From Adineta ricciae (taxonomy: Eukaryota > Rotifera > Eurotatoria > Adinetida > Adinetidae): DNA of 64,000 bases. The notes under the pieces were generated by a model. The model saw only the letters and a list, made by a program, of their open reading frames with translations. It was not told the DNA's origin and did not search any database. Below, one piece after another: positions 33,930-46,323 of this stretch. The stretch is from the NCBI GenBank assembly GCA_905250025.1, contig CAJNOJ010000173.1, forward strand, positions 1-64,000, read 5' to 3'. The position numbers and the translations under genes are program-made. Numbering within the stretch: position 1 is the stretch's first letter; each line of letters starts with the position of its first letter.

Positions 33930-34320
33930 TCATTCGATTCCAAGAATTACCAACACGATCACATCAGGACTTATTTGTGGATCATAAGAGAGTAGTACTA
34001 TTCTAAATGATACCAGATGAAATCGAGCGTGACATTTCCGACATGGATGACCACAGAAGTGAGCAAGCTCCCTTGAAAGTAGTCTACTGTAGTCCAAACC
34101 ATATAGCCGTTGACAAATATTATATATTCGAATATTTTCATAGAGAATATCGCTTATTTCTCCCATATGTCCTTCTTTACCCGAACGAGATTTCAAAGAA
34201 ACGCCTTTGAATGTATTATACATCGTATAATCCCAAAACGTTATGTTTTGCACACACCAATGTGTACCAGAGGCAATGAATAAGCCCACACCGGAAATAC
34301 CATGAAAATCCGCTATATGT
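33930..34320 (-). pseudogene. GH28 (polygalacturonase-like) gene remnant, beta-1
   Basis: About 60 codons of the minus strand carry the beta-helix rungs typical of glycoside hydrolase 28: GLFIASGTHWCVQNITF, then FWDYTMYNTFKGVSLKSR, then GEISDILYENIRIYN, matching the family pattern of an N-strand, a GV-K rung and an NI-Y-N-I rung. The reading then drifts into sequence without family features, and no start or catalytic Asp motifs are visible. The upstream part would lie where the LTR element is inserted. GH28 genes in animals usually come from bacteria or fungi. Confidence 0.5.
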
Positions 34321-34346
34321 CCTTGGAAAAATTGTTCTTACTAGAC

Positions 34347-34594
34347 TGTAGGTTGTTGTGTAAGAGGTGGTGTAGGTGAGTTCTGTTTATTACGGTAGTA
34401 TGAACACGAGAACGCACGCACAGATAAACGTAAGAGAGAAGAGAGAGAACGGTGATAGAGGGCGGAAGGTGAGTGCTAAGAACGACAAGAAACACGCGTA
34501 TATATATGTGTGTACACTGGATAATCCCAACATATGTTAAGCATATGTGAAGGAAAACTCCAACACATGACGTAATGGAATAGTCCATCCAACA
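34347..34594 (-). repeat. 3' LTR of the Ty3/Gypsy element
   Basis: Begins, in element sense, with TGTTGG right after a purine-rich tract and ends in CTACA. The 5' LTR is not in the assembled sequence, so LTR divergence, and hence age, cannot be measured here. Confidence 0.7.
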
Positions 34595-36726
34595 CCTCCA
34601 CCTTTAAAATTGCCACTACGGTGAATACCGGTCAGGTGGTCGCCGTTGTCGCTGTGGATATCGAGGTGATTGTTGCGGTGTGTGCTGTCGTGCCTGCTGC
34701 GGTGTGTGTTGTACCACAGGTGTTACTGTTGGTTTATTTCGGTTCAACAAATTTTCTGTTAGATCTTCCAGATCATCTTGAATGTCCGATTCTTGACGGA
34801 ATCGAAGTTGGTTTTGGTGACGTACGCATGTTTGTCCATTTCCTAATTCGATCCGATACATCATTGAACCTACTTGTTGTGTAATAACACCAGGAATCCA
34901 ATCGATACGTTTATTGCGTTGATGATTCCTTGCCCAAATTTCTTGTCCAATTTTATATTTGCTTGATTTTCTGGTTTGTGGTTTTGCCAAACTTGGATGT
35001 AATCTTGCCAGTTCCGTTCGAATTGGTCTTCGAAAGAGTGCTTCTGCTGGAGCGGTGCCAGTAGTAGTATGCGGTGTCCAGCGATAACTACGCAAGACAT
35101 TTCTCAATGCAACTGACTTATTTGTTTGACCTGACTCTTGTTGCATGATCATTCCTTCCTTGAAAGATCTAACGAATCTTTCGGCAATGCCGTTGCTTGG
35201 TGGGTGATATGGCGGTGTTGTGATGTGCTCGATGCCGTATTGCTTGTAAAATTCTTTCATTTCGAAGCTCGTAAACGGTGGTCCGTTGTCTGATACCAAT
35301 GTTGTCGGCGGGCCCAACCAATCAATGGCTTGTTCGAGAACATTGCATAGATTCTTGGCGCTTGTATCATGTCCCATGTCTGCCACGAACGGAAATTTGG
35401 ATTTTGCGTCGACCATAACTAACCATTTTGAATTCCATAATGGTCCCAGAAAATCCATGTGTACGCGAGACCATACAAGCTCAGGTTCTGGCCATGGCTT
35501 GAAATCTTCTTTTGGTTTTGCTGCTATCATAGCACATATCTTACATGACTTGGTCATGTTTTCAATATCCAGTTCCATTTTTGGCCACCAGCAATGGGCA
35601 CGGGCCAGCTGTTTCATTTTCACTACCCCTAAATGTCCCCGATGCAGCATTTGTAAAACTCGAAAGCGCAAAGACTTGGGTATGACCACTTGTACATCTT
35701 TCAGTATGCAGCCATGTGCTACTGATAATGCTTTCCGAACGCTAAAATACGGGAAAAGATCAGGATCACTTTTCTGTGACATCGAGTTAGGCCATTTGTT
35801 CATTATATATTTCTTGATTACTTGTAGATGATCATCTGTGTCGATGGCCATTTGAATTCTGTTCGAATCGATTAAGCCTTCTTCCACAATTTGTGCTTGG
35901 ATACGATTCACCTGAATCGATTCTTCGTCTACGAACGACTTGTCCTCACCAGCGGGGAGTCGCGATAGACCATCAGCATTTCCGTGCTGCAGTGTCGGCT
36001 TGTACTTGATTACATAGTTGTATCCCATAAGTGCCAACGACCATCGCTGAAGCCGATTCGCTGTTGTTCCCGAGATGCCTTTTGCTGGATTGAAAATGGC
36101 CAGCAAAGGTCTATGGTCCGTAACTAATTCAAAGAATTTCGCAGCCAAGTACTGATGAAATTTTTTTATTCCATACACGATGGAAAGAGCTTCTTTCTCA
36201 ATCTGGCTATAGTTACGTTCTGCTGAATTGAGCGTTTTCGATGCGTGTGCGATTGGCTTTTCGGTCCCATCTGGATAACGATGCATTAAAACTGCTCCGA
36301 TTCCATAGCTTGATGCGTCGGTTGCGAGTATCAACGGTAGTTGTTGGTCGAAGTGCACCAACATTGTTGTTTCCGAGAGTTGCTTTTTTAACGCGTCGAA
36401 AGCTTTTTGGCATGACGCGTCCCAATTCCATTTCACATTGTTTTGTCTCAACCGATTTAATGGATTGCAGAGGGTGGAGAAGTTCGGAATAAACTTTCCA
36501 TAGTAGTTTACTTTGCCAATGAAAGCCTCTACTTGTTTGACATCTGTCGGTACAGGTAACTTTTGAATTGCTTCAACACGCGTGGAATCTGGTTGTTTAC
36601 CATTTGAACTGATAATATACCCAAGATAAGTTACCTCTTCCTTGAAGAACGAACATTTTTCCATGTTGCAACGAAGACCAAAGTCTGAGAGTTTCTCCAA
36701 AACCATCTCTAGTGTCGCCAAATGCT
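34347..36726 (-). mobile_element. LTR retrotransposon, Ty3/Gypsy type, 3' portion
   Basis: Fossil or recent copy; only the 3' part is visible because its 5' side enters the 100-N gap. Parts, in element order: C-terminal part of reverse transcriptase, RNase H, the zinc-binding integrase head, the integrase core and a C-terminal tail with a chromo-like or basic region, then a polypurine tract and a 248-bp LTR (34347-34594) with TG...CA ends. The pol frame appears whole over the visible part, so the insertion is probably young. It ends exactly where beta-1 stops matching beta-2, within or next to the GH28-like remnant. Confidence 0.9.
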
Positions 36727-36826
36727 NNNNNNNNNNNNNNNNNNNNNNNNNNNNNNNNNNNNNNNNNNNNNNNNNNNNNNNNNNNNNNNNNNNNNNNNNN
36801 NNNNNNNNNNNNNNNNNNNNNNNNNN
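36727..36826. other. Assembly gap (100 N)
   Basis: A run of 100 N between the LTR element and the stop codon of ZnT beta-2; its true size is unknown. Confidence 0.95.
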
Positions 36827-38391
36827 TCACACTGTTTCAGCTTCCATTAATCGATCTTTTTCTTCTTGTTCACAACACAACGGTTCATTCTCCATTCTGA
36901 TATATGTTGCACTTGGACTATTTGCGTCTACGCGCGTTTGATTCATATTAACCACGCTATATACCGCATTGCTACGTATTGAATCTTTCGTGCAACATGT
37001 TTTCGTTTCACAAACTTCATCAGGACAACTCAGTAAGCAACTCGCTTTCATTTCTTCACCATTTTCATTCTTCTTCATCAATCTATCATGTTCTTCATCA
37101 TTCCAGTACTCATATTGAATCGTGGTCGAGTGAATACCGGCATCATGAAAGAATCGCTTGACTTTGTCAGCCACAGTCATATAGTCTGAGAATGAGCGAC
37201 GATGTAGATGAGCAGTGGCAACAATCGCATTACTAGTCAATCGCCATACATGTAAATCATGAATACCATCCACTTCGGACACATTCTCTAGTAATTGTTT
37301 CTTGAGCGTTGATACTTGTAGCTCTTTGGGAACAGTTTGAAGAAGAACATGGGTTGTTTCTTTCAGTAGTGGAATAGCGGAGACAGTGATGATGATAACA
37401 ATGATGACAGATAAGGTTGGATCGACATAGACTGTCCAATGTTTGGTGTCGTCGGGATTGTGAGGTACGAACTTGATGATGAGCGAACTGATGATGACGG
37501 CGACTGAGCCGAGAGCATCGGCTAGGACATGGAGAAACACACCATGCATATTCATGGAAGACTTTTTTGCTTTTTTGTTGGGTTGTGTTGGAGAATGGGT
37601 CTGTGTGGATGATGGTGAAGGAGGATGAGAAATGCAGTCGACAATAACCTAGAGGAGATAGGAATGATTATGCAATGATGAGAAAAGTGTAGGAGTGTTA
37701 CCTCGTCGAGAGCTCGAAGGCTGTGTCTTCTGAAGTCAGAGGAAGTGACAACAGCTTCGACAGGTTCGAAGTTGTCATCACTTTTTGACATATGGGTATT
37801 TGTATTGGTTTCCGAAGTTCTATTGGATTGTTTTCGTAGCTTTGATTTGTGAGGCGTATGATGACTGTGTCCATGTGCCTCATGAACATCGCTACCACCA
37901 CCATGTGAATGACCATGAAAACCTTGGAATAGAAACAGGCCAATGATATTAATTCCAAGACCCACCGATCCAACAATGAGGAGTAGAGTAGGATTCTCGA
38001 TAGGTTCTGGTTGAATATATCGTTTGATGGCATCAAAGATGATCGTTAAACAAAGAGCCAGCAAGAAGACAGTGTTGATATTGGCACCAACGACTTCAGC
38101 ACGTACCCATCCGTAGGTGTTAATATCGGAACGTCTTTTGGCTATCCGTACAGCAAATAAACCGATGAAAAGTGAGACGACATCGGAAAGCATGTGGAAA
38201 GCATCGGCTACCAATGCTAATGAATTGGTAATGTTGCCAACAATAAGTTCGATGAAAAAAAAGGAAAATGTGAGTGAAAGCATAGTCAAGAGACGAAATG
38301 TCTTGGTGGAATAACATCGAGTAGAATTATGGTGTGTTGGTGTGGCGGCTGATGAACTATGAGTGACATGCTCATTAGATTTTCCTCTCAT
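36827..38391 (-). CDS. CDF/ZnT zinc exporter, copy beta-2 (complete)
   Basis: Exons 37702-38391 and 36827-37648 encode 503 aa; the stop codon is the first triplet after the gap. It shares with beta-1 the N-terminus (FFFIELIVGN), HMLSD and HVLAD sites, C-terminal domain and Cys-rich tail (SCLLSCPDEVCETKTCC). Its His loop is of the short type (HGHSHHTPHKSKLRKQS), as in alpha-1, and its intron is the same as in alpha-2. It lies head-to-head with the beta-2 heat-shock gene. Confidence 0.92.
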
Positions 38392-40276
38392 TGTTGAATA
38401 CCCGTCTGAAATAAATTTTTAAATTATAAATACGATTGCTCCTATCGCATGCTAATATATATGTGTTAGACAAAGGTTGAATGCGTTTTCTTTTAGAGAA
38501 AGAAAAAAAATTGATGGAATTGTTTTTATCTTTTGAGAAGCACATTGATATTGAAATAAGAAAAGAACCGATAAAAGAATATCAAAACACTCTGAAGGGG
38601 TGACTCAGTTCTAACGTGCTGTCTATGCATGAGTTCGTTTTCTGTTTTGAGGTTGAAACGATTTCATACTTTGAATTTTGACATACCCTTTAAATGAAAA
38701 GCACACGCCGTCTAAATTTGAATATATTTGAGTAGTATACTTTCACATTTTTAGTATTAAATGAGCCGTTCTATTTACTTACATGCAAATTTCAAACTGC
38801 TCTAAAGCTTCCAAAGAAAATCTCGTACCTATAAAGATTACTAATCATCGTTTGCCGTTTGTTCTTACCTTGGTATATCTTCAAACGCTATCTAATTACA
38901 AAAATGCTGGTTGTTGAATGTATTCTCAAATGACGTTTTCTCTTAACAATTTTTCTGTTTATAAAAGTTTGTCTACTATGAAGAATTATTAATTTCAGTG
39001 GCACCCCTTTCATATTCTTGTGTGAGCAATAGCTTAGTGGTGCACCCCCTATGATATTTTGCTTTGCAAATGTTTTTCTCTTTCCTGGTGCACCCCCGAT
39101 AGAACTTATTCTTTTTCACATTTGCACCCCTGTTACAAATAAATAACGCTCGTTGTATGTGACTAGGCGTGTTACGTTCTCTTTACTTTGTGAAATAGCA
39201 GTAAAAGTAGTCGTTATGTAAACAGAATGAAGTATACGAAGAAACACAGTTGTGTTGCTCGGAAGTCTATAACATTTAATAAAGAGTATTTACTTGACTG
39301 ATTGAAACACATTAACGATCGTATAAAGCTACAAATTAAGTCGTAATCACACTAATATAGTAGTGTTAATAGCGATATTTAGGACGAGTGAGGATGAGAC
39401 TACACTTCTGAATTATGTCGCTCCTGAATATATAGAAGCAAATATTGGTGGAGAACTTTATAATCAAGCATAATTGATTATGTAATGGTATTGAAATACT
39501 TCCTTACGTTAAAGAGCAAAGCAATCAAATACTTGAATTATTGACATCTGAAATATAGATATAGCCACAGAAAATGTAAGAACTCCAGTTCTGTTGCATG
39601 GTAGACACGTTTGTGTATTCATCATTTTCGAAATTTTTGTCATATGGAATCAATGAGAAAATATGATTCCTTATATTCTTTTGAACATTTCTCGAATATT
39701 CAAGATAACATGATTTGAAGAAACGTATGCACATCAGTACAGACAGCTCAGGCTAAAATCAATGAGCTGCGTAATGATTATTCTCAAACTTAAAATGCAG
39801 TCTATGTAAACATGACTTTTAGTATTTTATATTGGGATGCGCCAGTATGTATGTATGTATGTAATAGGAACTCCATCTATGACTGTCCCAGATCCATCGA
39901 CACCACTGTAGTTTCTAGTACAGAGAACAAACCATCAGTGTATAAAGATAGTATGTTATATAAGCGTGTTGTTACGGTATGAAGTCCAGCATCAGTCGTT
40001 ACGTAAACACTGAACCGTATGGTGTAACAATACGCTAATATACAATGCTATCTTCGTATACTAACGGTTCGTTTTCTGTGCGAGAAATTATGAGCGTACT
40101 GTGAGACCTGGGTATATAAAAAGTCAAATTAGCATAGCAAATTAAGACGCAACAGGCGAAAAATGTTACACTTCAGTATTTTCAATACACATCATCGTAT
40201 ATGTGTACACATGTGTGTATAAATTTGTGTGTTTGGAACAGAATCGAATATCATTTTCATTTGATTTGTCTCCATA
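38392..40276. other. Divergent promoter region of ZnT beta-2 and the small heat-shock gene
   Basis: Aligns with 29465-31307 with small indels. It keeps the CACCCC boxes, a shorter TATG microsatellite near 39846 and the GTATATAAAAAG sequence near 40112. No gene. Confidence 0.6.
39041..39129 (+). promoter_or_regulatory. Cluster of three metal-response-element-like cores, beta-2
   Basis: TGCACCC at 39041-39047, 39089-39095 and 39123-39129. All three beta-1 cores are kept even though a few bases were lost beside the first. Confidence 0.45.
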
Positions 40277-41277
40277 ATGGCGTGCCTTAAAATATCTTCT
40301 CCTTCGGATTGCAAAGATTCATGTGACCAACTGGATAGTTGCGATATATGGGATTGTTTGGATCCGTGCTCAGCGGACTGCTGTATGCGACCAATGGGCT
40401 ATCGATGTTGTAAACCTCCAAAATCGGCAAATAAAACAGCTGATAAAAAGTCATCATCACAGACAGACAAATCAACAACAAAAACAGACAAATCAGCAAA
40501 TGCCAGTGCAGAAAAGACCAAGAAATGTCCCACACCGGTAACACCAGCACCAGCGGCTAAAAAGAAGCCAGAAAAGTTCTGTATTCGTGTGAATGTTGCA
40601 GGATTCGATCAAAAGGATGTGAAAGTAAAAGCCGAAAATGGCAAAGTAACCGTCGAAGCGAATCAAAGTGACCAAAAACAATATTGTGGTTGTAGTGTTC
40701 AGCAAGTAAAAAACTGCTATAGTTTACCCAAACAAGCTGGTTAGTAGGACGCTTTTTTGAATCGTTCATTTGTTAATCTTATCAATGTATAGATGCGGCA
40801 CGTATGACTTCGAAAATGGTGTCCGACAGCATTCTTCTGATCGAAGTACCTTATAGTGATTCACAAAAAGAAAATAGCTCCGAAAAAACAGAAAATAGCT
40901 CCGAAAAAACAAAAAATAGCTCCGAAAAAATAGAAAAGTGCAAAGACAAAGATTCAGTACAATCACCATCTGATTCATTAGATGATTATATTAAGCGTTT
41001 AGCGAATGCAGACTTTTGTCCACGTATTATCGATCTCGATAATAACAAGGCACTAGAAATGACAATTGATGTGAAAAAATGCCCTTTGGAAGAAATTGAC
41101 GCTTCAATAAAAGACAGTGAACTAATTGTTCAAGGTGAACATATACGTAAAGAAAACGGTCGGTCGAAACGCGCACGATTCTATCGATTGACAACGCTAC
41201 CAGACGGTGCAAAAACTGATCAAATGACAAAAAAACTAGATGAAGAGGGACAATTAGTCGTTCAAATTCCCCTTTGA
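40277..41277 (+). CDS. Cys-rich double alpha-crystallin small heat-shock protein, copy beta-2
   Basis: Exons 40277-40739 and 40793-41277 encode 315 aa. The Cys-rich head is nearly the same as in beta-1. Two regions have grown by repeats: the spacer before the first domain (TDKS units) and the linker between domains, where NSSEKT occurs three times in tandem plus a related copy, against one unit in beta-1. Both alpha-crystallin domains are intact. The two copies are therefore length variants in disordered regions only. Confidence 0.88.
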
Positions 41278-43924
41278 ATCAAATAAATAGACGTAAGTGA
41301 TATGCAAATGTATTTTTGATGCTGTACTGTATATTGACGATTTTTTTTTCATAAATAAATAAAGAAGTCCGGGAAAAGGTTGCTTCAATGGCAAATGCAC
41401 TGAAAATATGAGTAACAACATGAACAGAAGAAAGATCTACATACAACAACACTTATAATGATATTCTTTTAGAATAGAAACAACTTCAAAATGTCATAGT
41501 CTCAGTCAAGGACATGATAAACATATACGAATGATGATGAGAGAAACGAACTGTCTCATACGTGGCCGTGAATACTAATTTTTGAAGAGGCGACATACAT
41601 ATTCTATCATTCATGTTTTTCTCCTTCGTAAATGTCTTCGACATAAATGTACGCTATCATTTTAAGTTGAGGAGTAATTTATAGGGTAAATAGTTTTTTA
41701 TAGTTACTCTCTCATACTTTTTTAGGCCTGATAATCATGTTCTATACTACACAATGGTCATATTGATTAGAGATCGTCATCTACTCAACTGATGGTACTC
41801 CGAAAAAACATCATTCATATGTGATTTTGATATTTCTAAACTTTTTTTTTTGACCTTCGATCATCTTCTTTGAATAAATACATGCGTAAACGCGGATCAG
41901 AGGCCAATATTTGATCTTTTACTCGTTTGATACTGTCAGGAATCTGATGTAACGATCCTTTCAATATAGACATTACATTTTGTCCTCACATGACCTCTTA
42001 CGATATTTGAGAGAAATTCCTCATAAACCATCTGAATCACACGATCAACACGCTTTTGGAAACTTAAGTGCTTGTCCATCAATGTTCTGTAGACTTTTCT
42101 GAACGGTTTAGGACAGGCAATGTTTGAAGCAAGGTGGTGTTAGTTGAGTACTACCTTTTGCAATATCTTCGACATTCGAACATGCGTAGTATTTATCACC
42201 TCGTGGATGCGAACCGAAATTTTTGAAGACTACATTGTCAAATAAAATATTCTTCATTCGATTCGAACAATTACCAACACGATCACATCAGGATTTATTT
42301 GTGGATCATAAAAGAGAGTAGTACTATCCTAAGTGATGCCAGATGAAATCGAGCATGACATTTCCGGCATGAATGGCCAGAGAAATAAGCAAACTCTTTT
42401 GAAAGTAGTCCAAACCATGTAGCCCATTGACAAACATTGTATATTCGAATATTTTCATAGAGAATATTACTTATTTCGTCCCATATGGCCTTCTTTACCT
42501 GGACGAGATTTTAAAGAAACGCCTTTGAACGTATTATACATCGTATTATCCCAAAACGTTATGTTGCGCACACACGAATATGCGACAGAGGCAATGAAAA
42601 AGTCTACACTGGAAATACCATGAAAATCCTGGGAGTACGAAATCCGCTATTCGCTCTTGGAAAAATTGTTCTTATTAGATTAATTTACCTCCCATTCAAC
42701 CTTGCGTGTAGAACAATGAAACCAAACCAAATCATTTCGTTTGATTGAGCTAAAAGAACTCGTCAATACCATGGAAAATTCCTCGAAAGTTAAATTTAAT
42801 TTGGGCTCATGGCCATGAATAACAAATTAAAGAGCTTTTAAAACATCTGTCATTTGTTTTGCATCATTTCTTGTACTGAATAAAGATCTTTCCTTGACAT
42901 AATCACCGTTTTCAATGAAAAAAGCCATGCACCTTACGACGAGAATTGTTCGAATATTTTGCACGGGCCATGACAACAAGGATTTCTTACGTACTCTGTT
43001 GTCATAAAAGATAAAAGTTGAGTATTTGTTATTCGAGAAGAACGCGAATAGTATCAAGACTTTCCAATGTTGTTTATCTATTGAGAAATCTCGTTCATTT
43101 CATTCGAAAACATAGAGGTCAGTCATCATCTAAATGCTTTTGATGACATTTTAATTAATATTTCTTTGAAAAGATTCGATTTTTTCCTCTTCATGATTAT
43201 CTCGAGAACGAATGATTTTATCTGCACAGTCATTGTCCTTTCCATCAATCAAATTCGATATGTGTTTATTTACTCAATAGGATTTCCAGGTTAGATCTCA
43301 CGATTACACGGGACATATGGAATAAAATGAGAACAAGTTGATAAAAAACAACAGATAATGTTTATGAAGTTTCAAATGTGGATATTTTCCCCATAGGTTA
43401 GAGAATATAGAATCCGATCATAGATAAATTTTTCCTGTGACTAACAACATTTGATTTCAAAAACATTCCGATACACCGTGAGGACGATGATTTTCATGAA
43501 AAGAGGTTGAAATACTCACTAAAACTAATAGCATTTCTCGCAATGATTCAAAACAAATACTTTTCTGGCGATTAGAATTTATTTTCCAAACGTTGGCTTT
43601 GACAAGATTGGTCTCGATCATTCTACTCAACCTCAATCACATCCGCAATGTGGAAGGGAATTAGATACTTTGTTGAATGGCATTGTAATTATAAGCAGAG
43701 AAGAAATAGAAAATAATGTTGCAGTTTCTATTTCAGTTCGTTTCGAATAATTTTCTGCATAGAAAACGGAAGATTTTCTAATTATATTTTATGTTTACAT
43801 TAACACATTGTTGAACAAATACCAAACTCTATTGTCACTCGATTAAATAAGAACATAATCGACAACTCCTCCCGTGTGTTTATTCAAAATCAAAACTACA
43901 ATTTGTTTAACACTTATTTGCTTA
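41278..43924. other. Non-coding region with GH28-like remnant, beta-2 to transposon
   Basis: Up to about 42690 it aligns with the beta-1 downstream region (lacking the 740-bp segment). From there to the transposon at 43925 there is no counterpart in the window and no gene that I can support; a few minus-strand stretches near 42960-43060 look weakly codon-like. Confidence 0.45.
42300..42660 (-). pseudogene. GH28-like gene remnant, beta-2
   Basis: Homologous to 33930-34320. The rung FWDNTMYNTFKGVSLKSR-like region is present, but one inserted base after the GKEGHMG segment (near 42479) shifts the frame relative to beta-1, so the remnant is non-functional in this copy. Confidence 0.5.
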
Positions 43925-44278
43925 CGAGGGAACATATTTAGGTGATTAAGCGATTTAGATCCCATCTTTTGGTGATAGATAGACCTCAATGAGGTATGAA
44001 AAACCTCAAGAGGATTCGTGCCCTCGCGCCTTTATTTCAAAGATACTGAGTTCTCAGGATGTATACGAAAAGAGACTGAAATGAAGGATGATCGTTTTTA
44101 TAGAACAGTAGAGTTTTCAGGTGAAAACTTTTTTCAGTTTTGTGCACTGCTTGTATAATCCACTCTGGGTTATGAGTTACATCATATCTTATTAATATCA
44201 CGTCTACTCAATGTTCATTGACCCATGGAACTATCAGAATTCTTCACTTTACATCCAATATTGTTATACATCAGAAAA
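43925..44278 (+). repeat. Left terminal inverted repeat of the Tc5-like element
   Basis: Starts CGAGGGAACATATTTAGG. It contains subterminal short repeats around an ACCTCAATGAGGT palindrome that may serve as transposase sites. Confidence 0.9.
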
Positions 44279-44541
44279 ATGATTGCTGGAAAGAATGATG
44301 ACAGTCTATCGGTTATCTTCTTTTTCGTGTTCTTTACCAGCGTACCATCACGTCTTCTTGATAACTATTTGACGTTGGTATTCGATGGTTTTACTCTTCA
44401 TCAGTTACTTTTTTTCTTCTATTCTTTTTCTCATTTTTTATTTGTACCACGAGGTTACTCTTTTCTTCATTCGATTGTATACGATATACGAGTGGCATAC
44501 AAACAAGCAACCGATATCATTTTTTGTGCGTCCATTTCGAA

Positions 44542-46306
44542 ATGATCAATCCAGCAAATGTGGTAAAGATTTTCGCTGATCGAGCATCGAACTCACTGTC
44601 GTCCTTCGCCTCAGCCGCCTCAATCGTTACAAATCGTGAATGTGAAGTAGCCGAGTTGTTGTGTGGTGTACTGGAATCGATTACTAACAGTCACTCCCAT
44701 TCCATTGAAGTGGAAACAACCCTTGATCATGAACTAGTCGATGACGAATTGATTGACGATATCGAGGACGAAGATACAGATGAAGAAACATGGGATCCCG
44801 ACTGGAATCATGATGATGAAGATAAGGAGCTGTGCAAACAATTTTCACTTGATTATATGACCAAGGCAATCAACTTCTATGACGAGATTAATCCTCACAC
44901 TGGGAAACGAAAGAGGCGCTGGGAGACAGTAAAACATCAATTTCGACGTATTCCGCATCAAAGCTATCTCTCTCGCTTTCGCCATTATCTTGAAAAACAT
45001 GGAACGAAGAAACAAAAGCTCGAAAAAATCAATGACTATGTATTTGATATGTTCGAACGAGCTCGGGAGAATGCACTTCCAGTGCACGATATTGATCTAC
45101 GTCGATGGGCTCTTAAAAAGGCTATGGATGAATCGTTACACAACTTTGTCGCTTCAAGTTACTGGTTGCACTCCTTTAAAAACAAACACAATATCATCTC
45201 GCGCAAGGTGACCAAGGTAAGAGATTGCTGGTCAGTTTTATGAATGTGTGAGAGAAACCTTTCTTCTGAAAACAGATGATAAAAAGGAGATTTTGCTAGT
45301 TTCAGACTTTTTCACTTTCGTCAACCATTGACTTCGTCAAAAACGTTTGAAAAAACTTACTGAAATGATTTGTTATTTTTAGATTGTGACGAAGCGTCAG
45401 GTAGAAGATAAAACGATCATCAAAACTTCGGCCGATCAGTTCATAGCTGATGTTCGCAAACGTTTGCCCCAATACGAAGCCAACGAAGTTGTTAACACCG
45501 ATCAAAGTGGAATCCAGTTCGAGTTGCACTCTAATCGAACATTAAGCCACAAAGGAGAGAAAGTTACAACTGGAACTGTTCGCTCCATAAACGCCACTAC
45601 TCACAGTTATACAGTGCAGCCAACAATCACACTTGATGGTCAGCTCCTCTCACCACTTTATCTTTGCTTGAAGGAGCCCAACGGCCGTATGAGTGAGAAT
45701 ATTCGTTCACATCTTTTCAAGACGTCAAATCTAGTGATCACGTGCAGTAGTTCTGGAAAACTCTCAACATCTTTGGTTGAGTATTGGCGCGACAATGTAC
45801 TCCTCCCATCGCTTGGAAAACGTAAAAAGTTCCTACTTATTTCGGACTGTTGGGGTGGTCAGACATACGGAAAGGGATTGTACGATCATCTTCCTGGGTG
45901 CACAAGAGTCGAAATACCGAAGAAAACGACAGACCAAATTCAGCCATTAGATGTCTTTTTTAACAGACAGATGAAGGTGATCCCTCGTCGACTATACGAT
46001 CGTGTGCTGCTCGATCAAGTTGACATCAATATTAGCGAGCGGAATAATATTATTCGTCTTATGTCGCTCACTCATAACCAACTCTCTTCAGAAGTTTTTC
46101 GTCCAATGATTGAGTACGCTTGGTATGCCAGTGGGTATACAGACAAGCATCCAGGACCCTTCAAAACTGTGGCTCAAGTCTGTTTTTCCTTCGACACGAC
46201 AGTATGTGCCGCAGACTCATGCGATGTGGCTCCTTTTATCTGCTGCAGCTGGTGTGAGAAACCACTATGTTTTAATCACTTTTTTGTGAACTATCATTTT
46301 CACTGA
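44542..46306 (+). CDS. Tc5-like DDE transposase
   Basis: Exons 44542-45216 and 45383-46306 around a 166-bp intron give 532 aa. After an acidic N-terminal region (about 55-100), a helix-turn-helix DNA-binding region of the CENP-B/Tc5 type occupies about 110-230 (FVASSYWLHSFKNKHNIISR is its hallmark). The DDE core follows with D265 (VNTDQSG), D380 (LLISDCWGGQ) and D415 (IQPLDVFFNR). A Cys/His-rich C-terminus (CCSWCEKPLCFNHF) could be a zinc knuckle. The start is the first ATG in frame after an upstream stop-free stretch. It cuts and pastes the element at TNA sites. Confidence 0.88.
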
Positions 46307-46323
46307 TTTTCCTTTGCGAGGAC

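Noticed and set aside
44225-44545. Hydrophobic 106-aa protein at the start of the transposon
   Set aside because: It lies largely in the terminal inverted repeat and overlaps the transposase start; T-rich sequence alone explains it.
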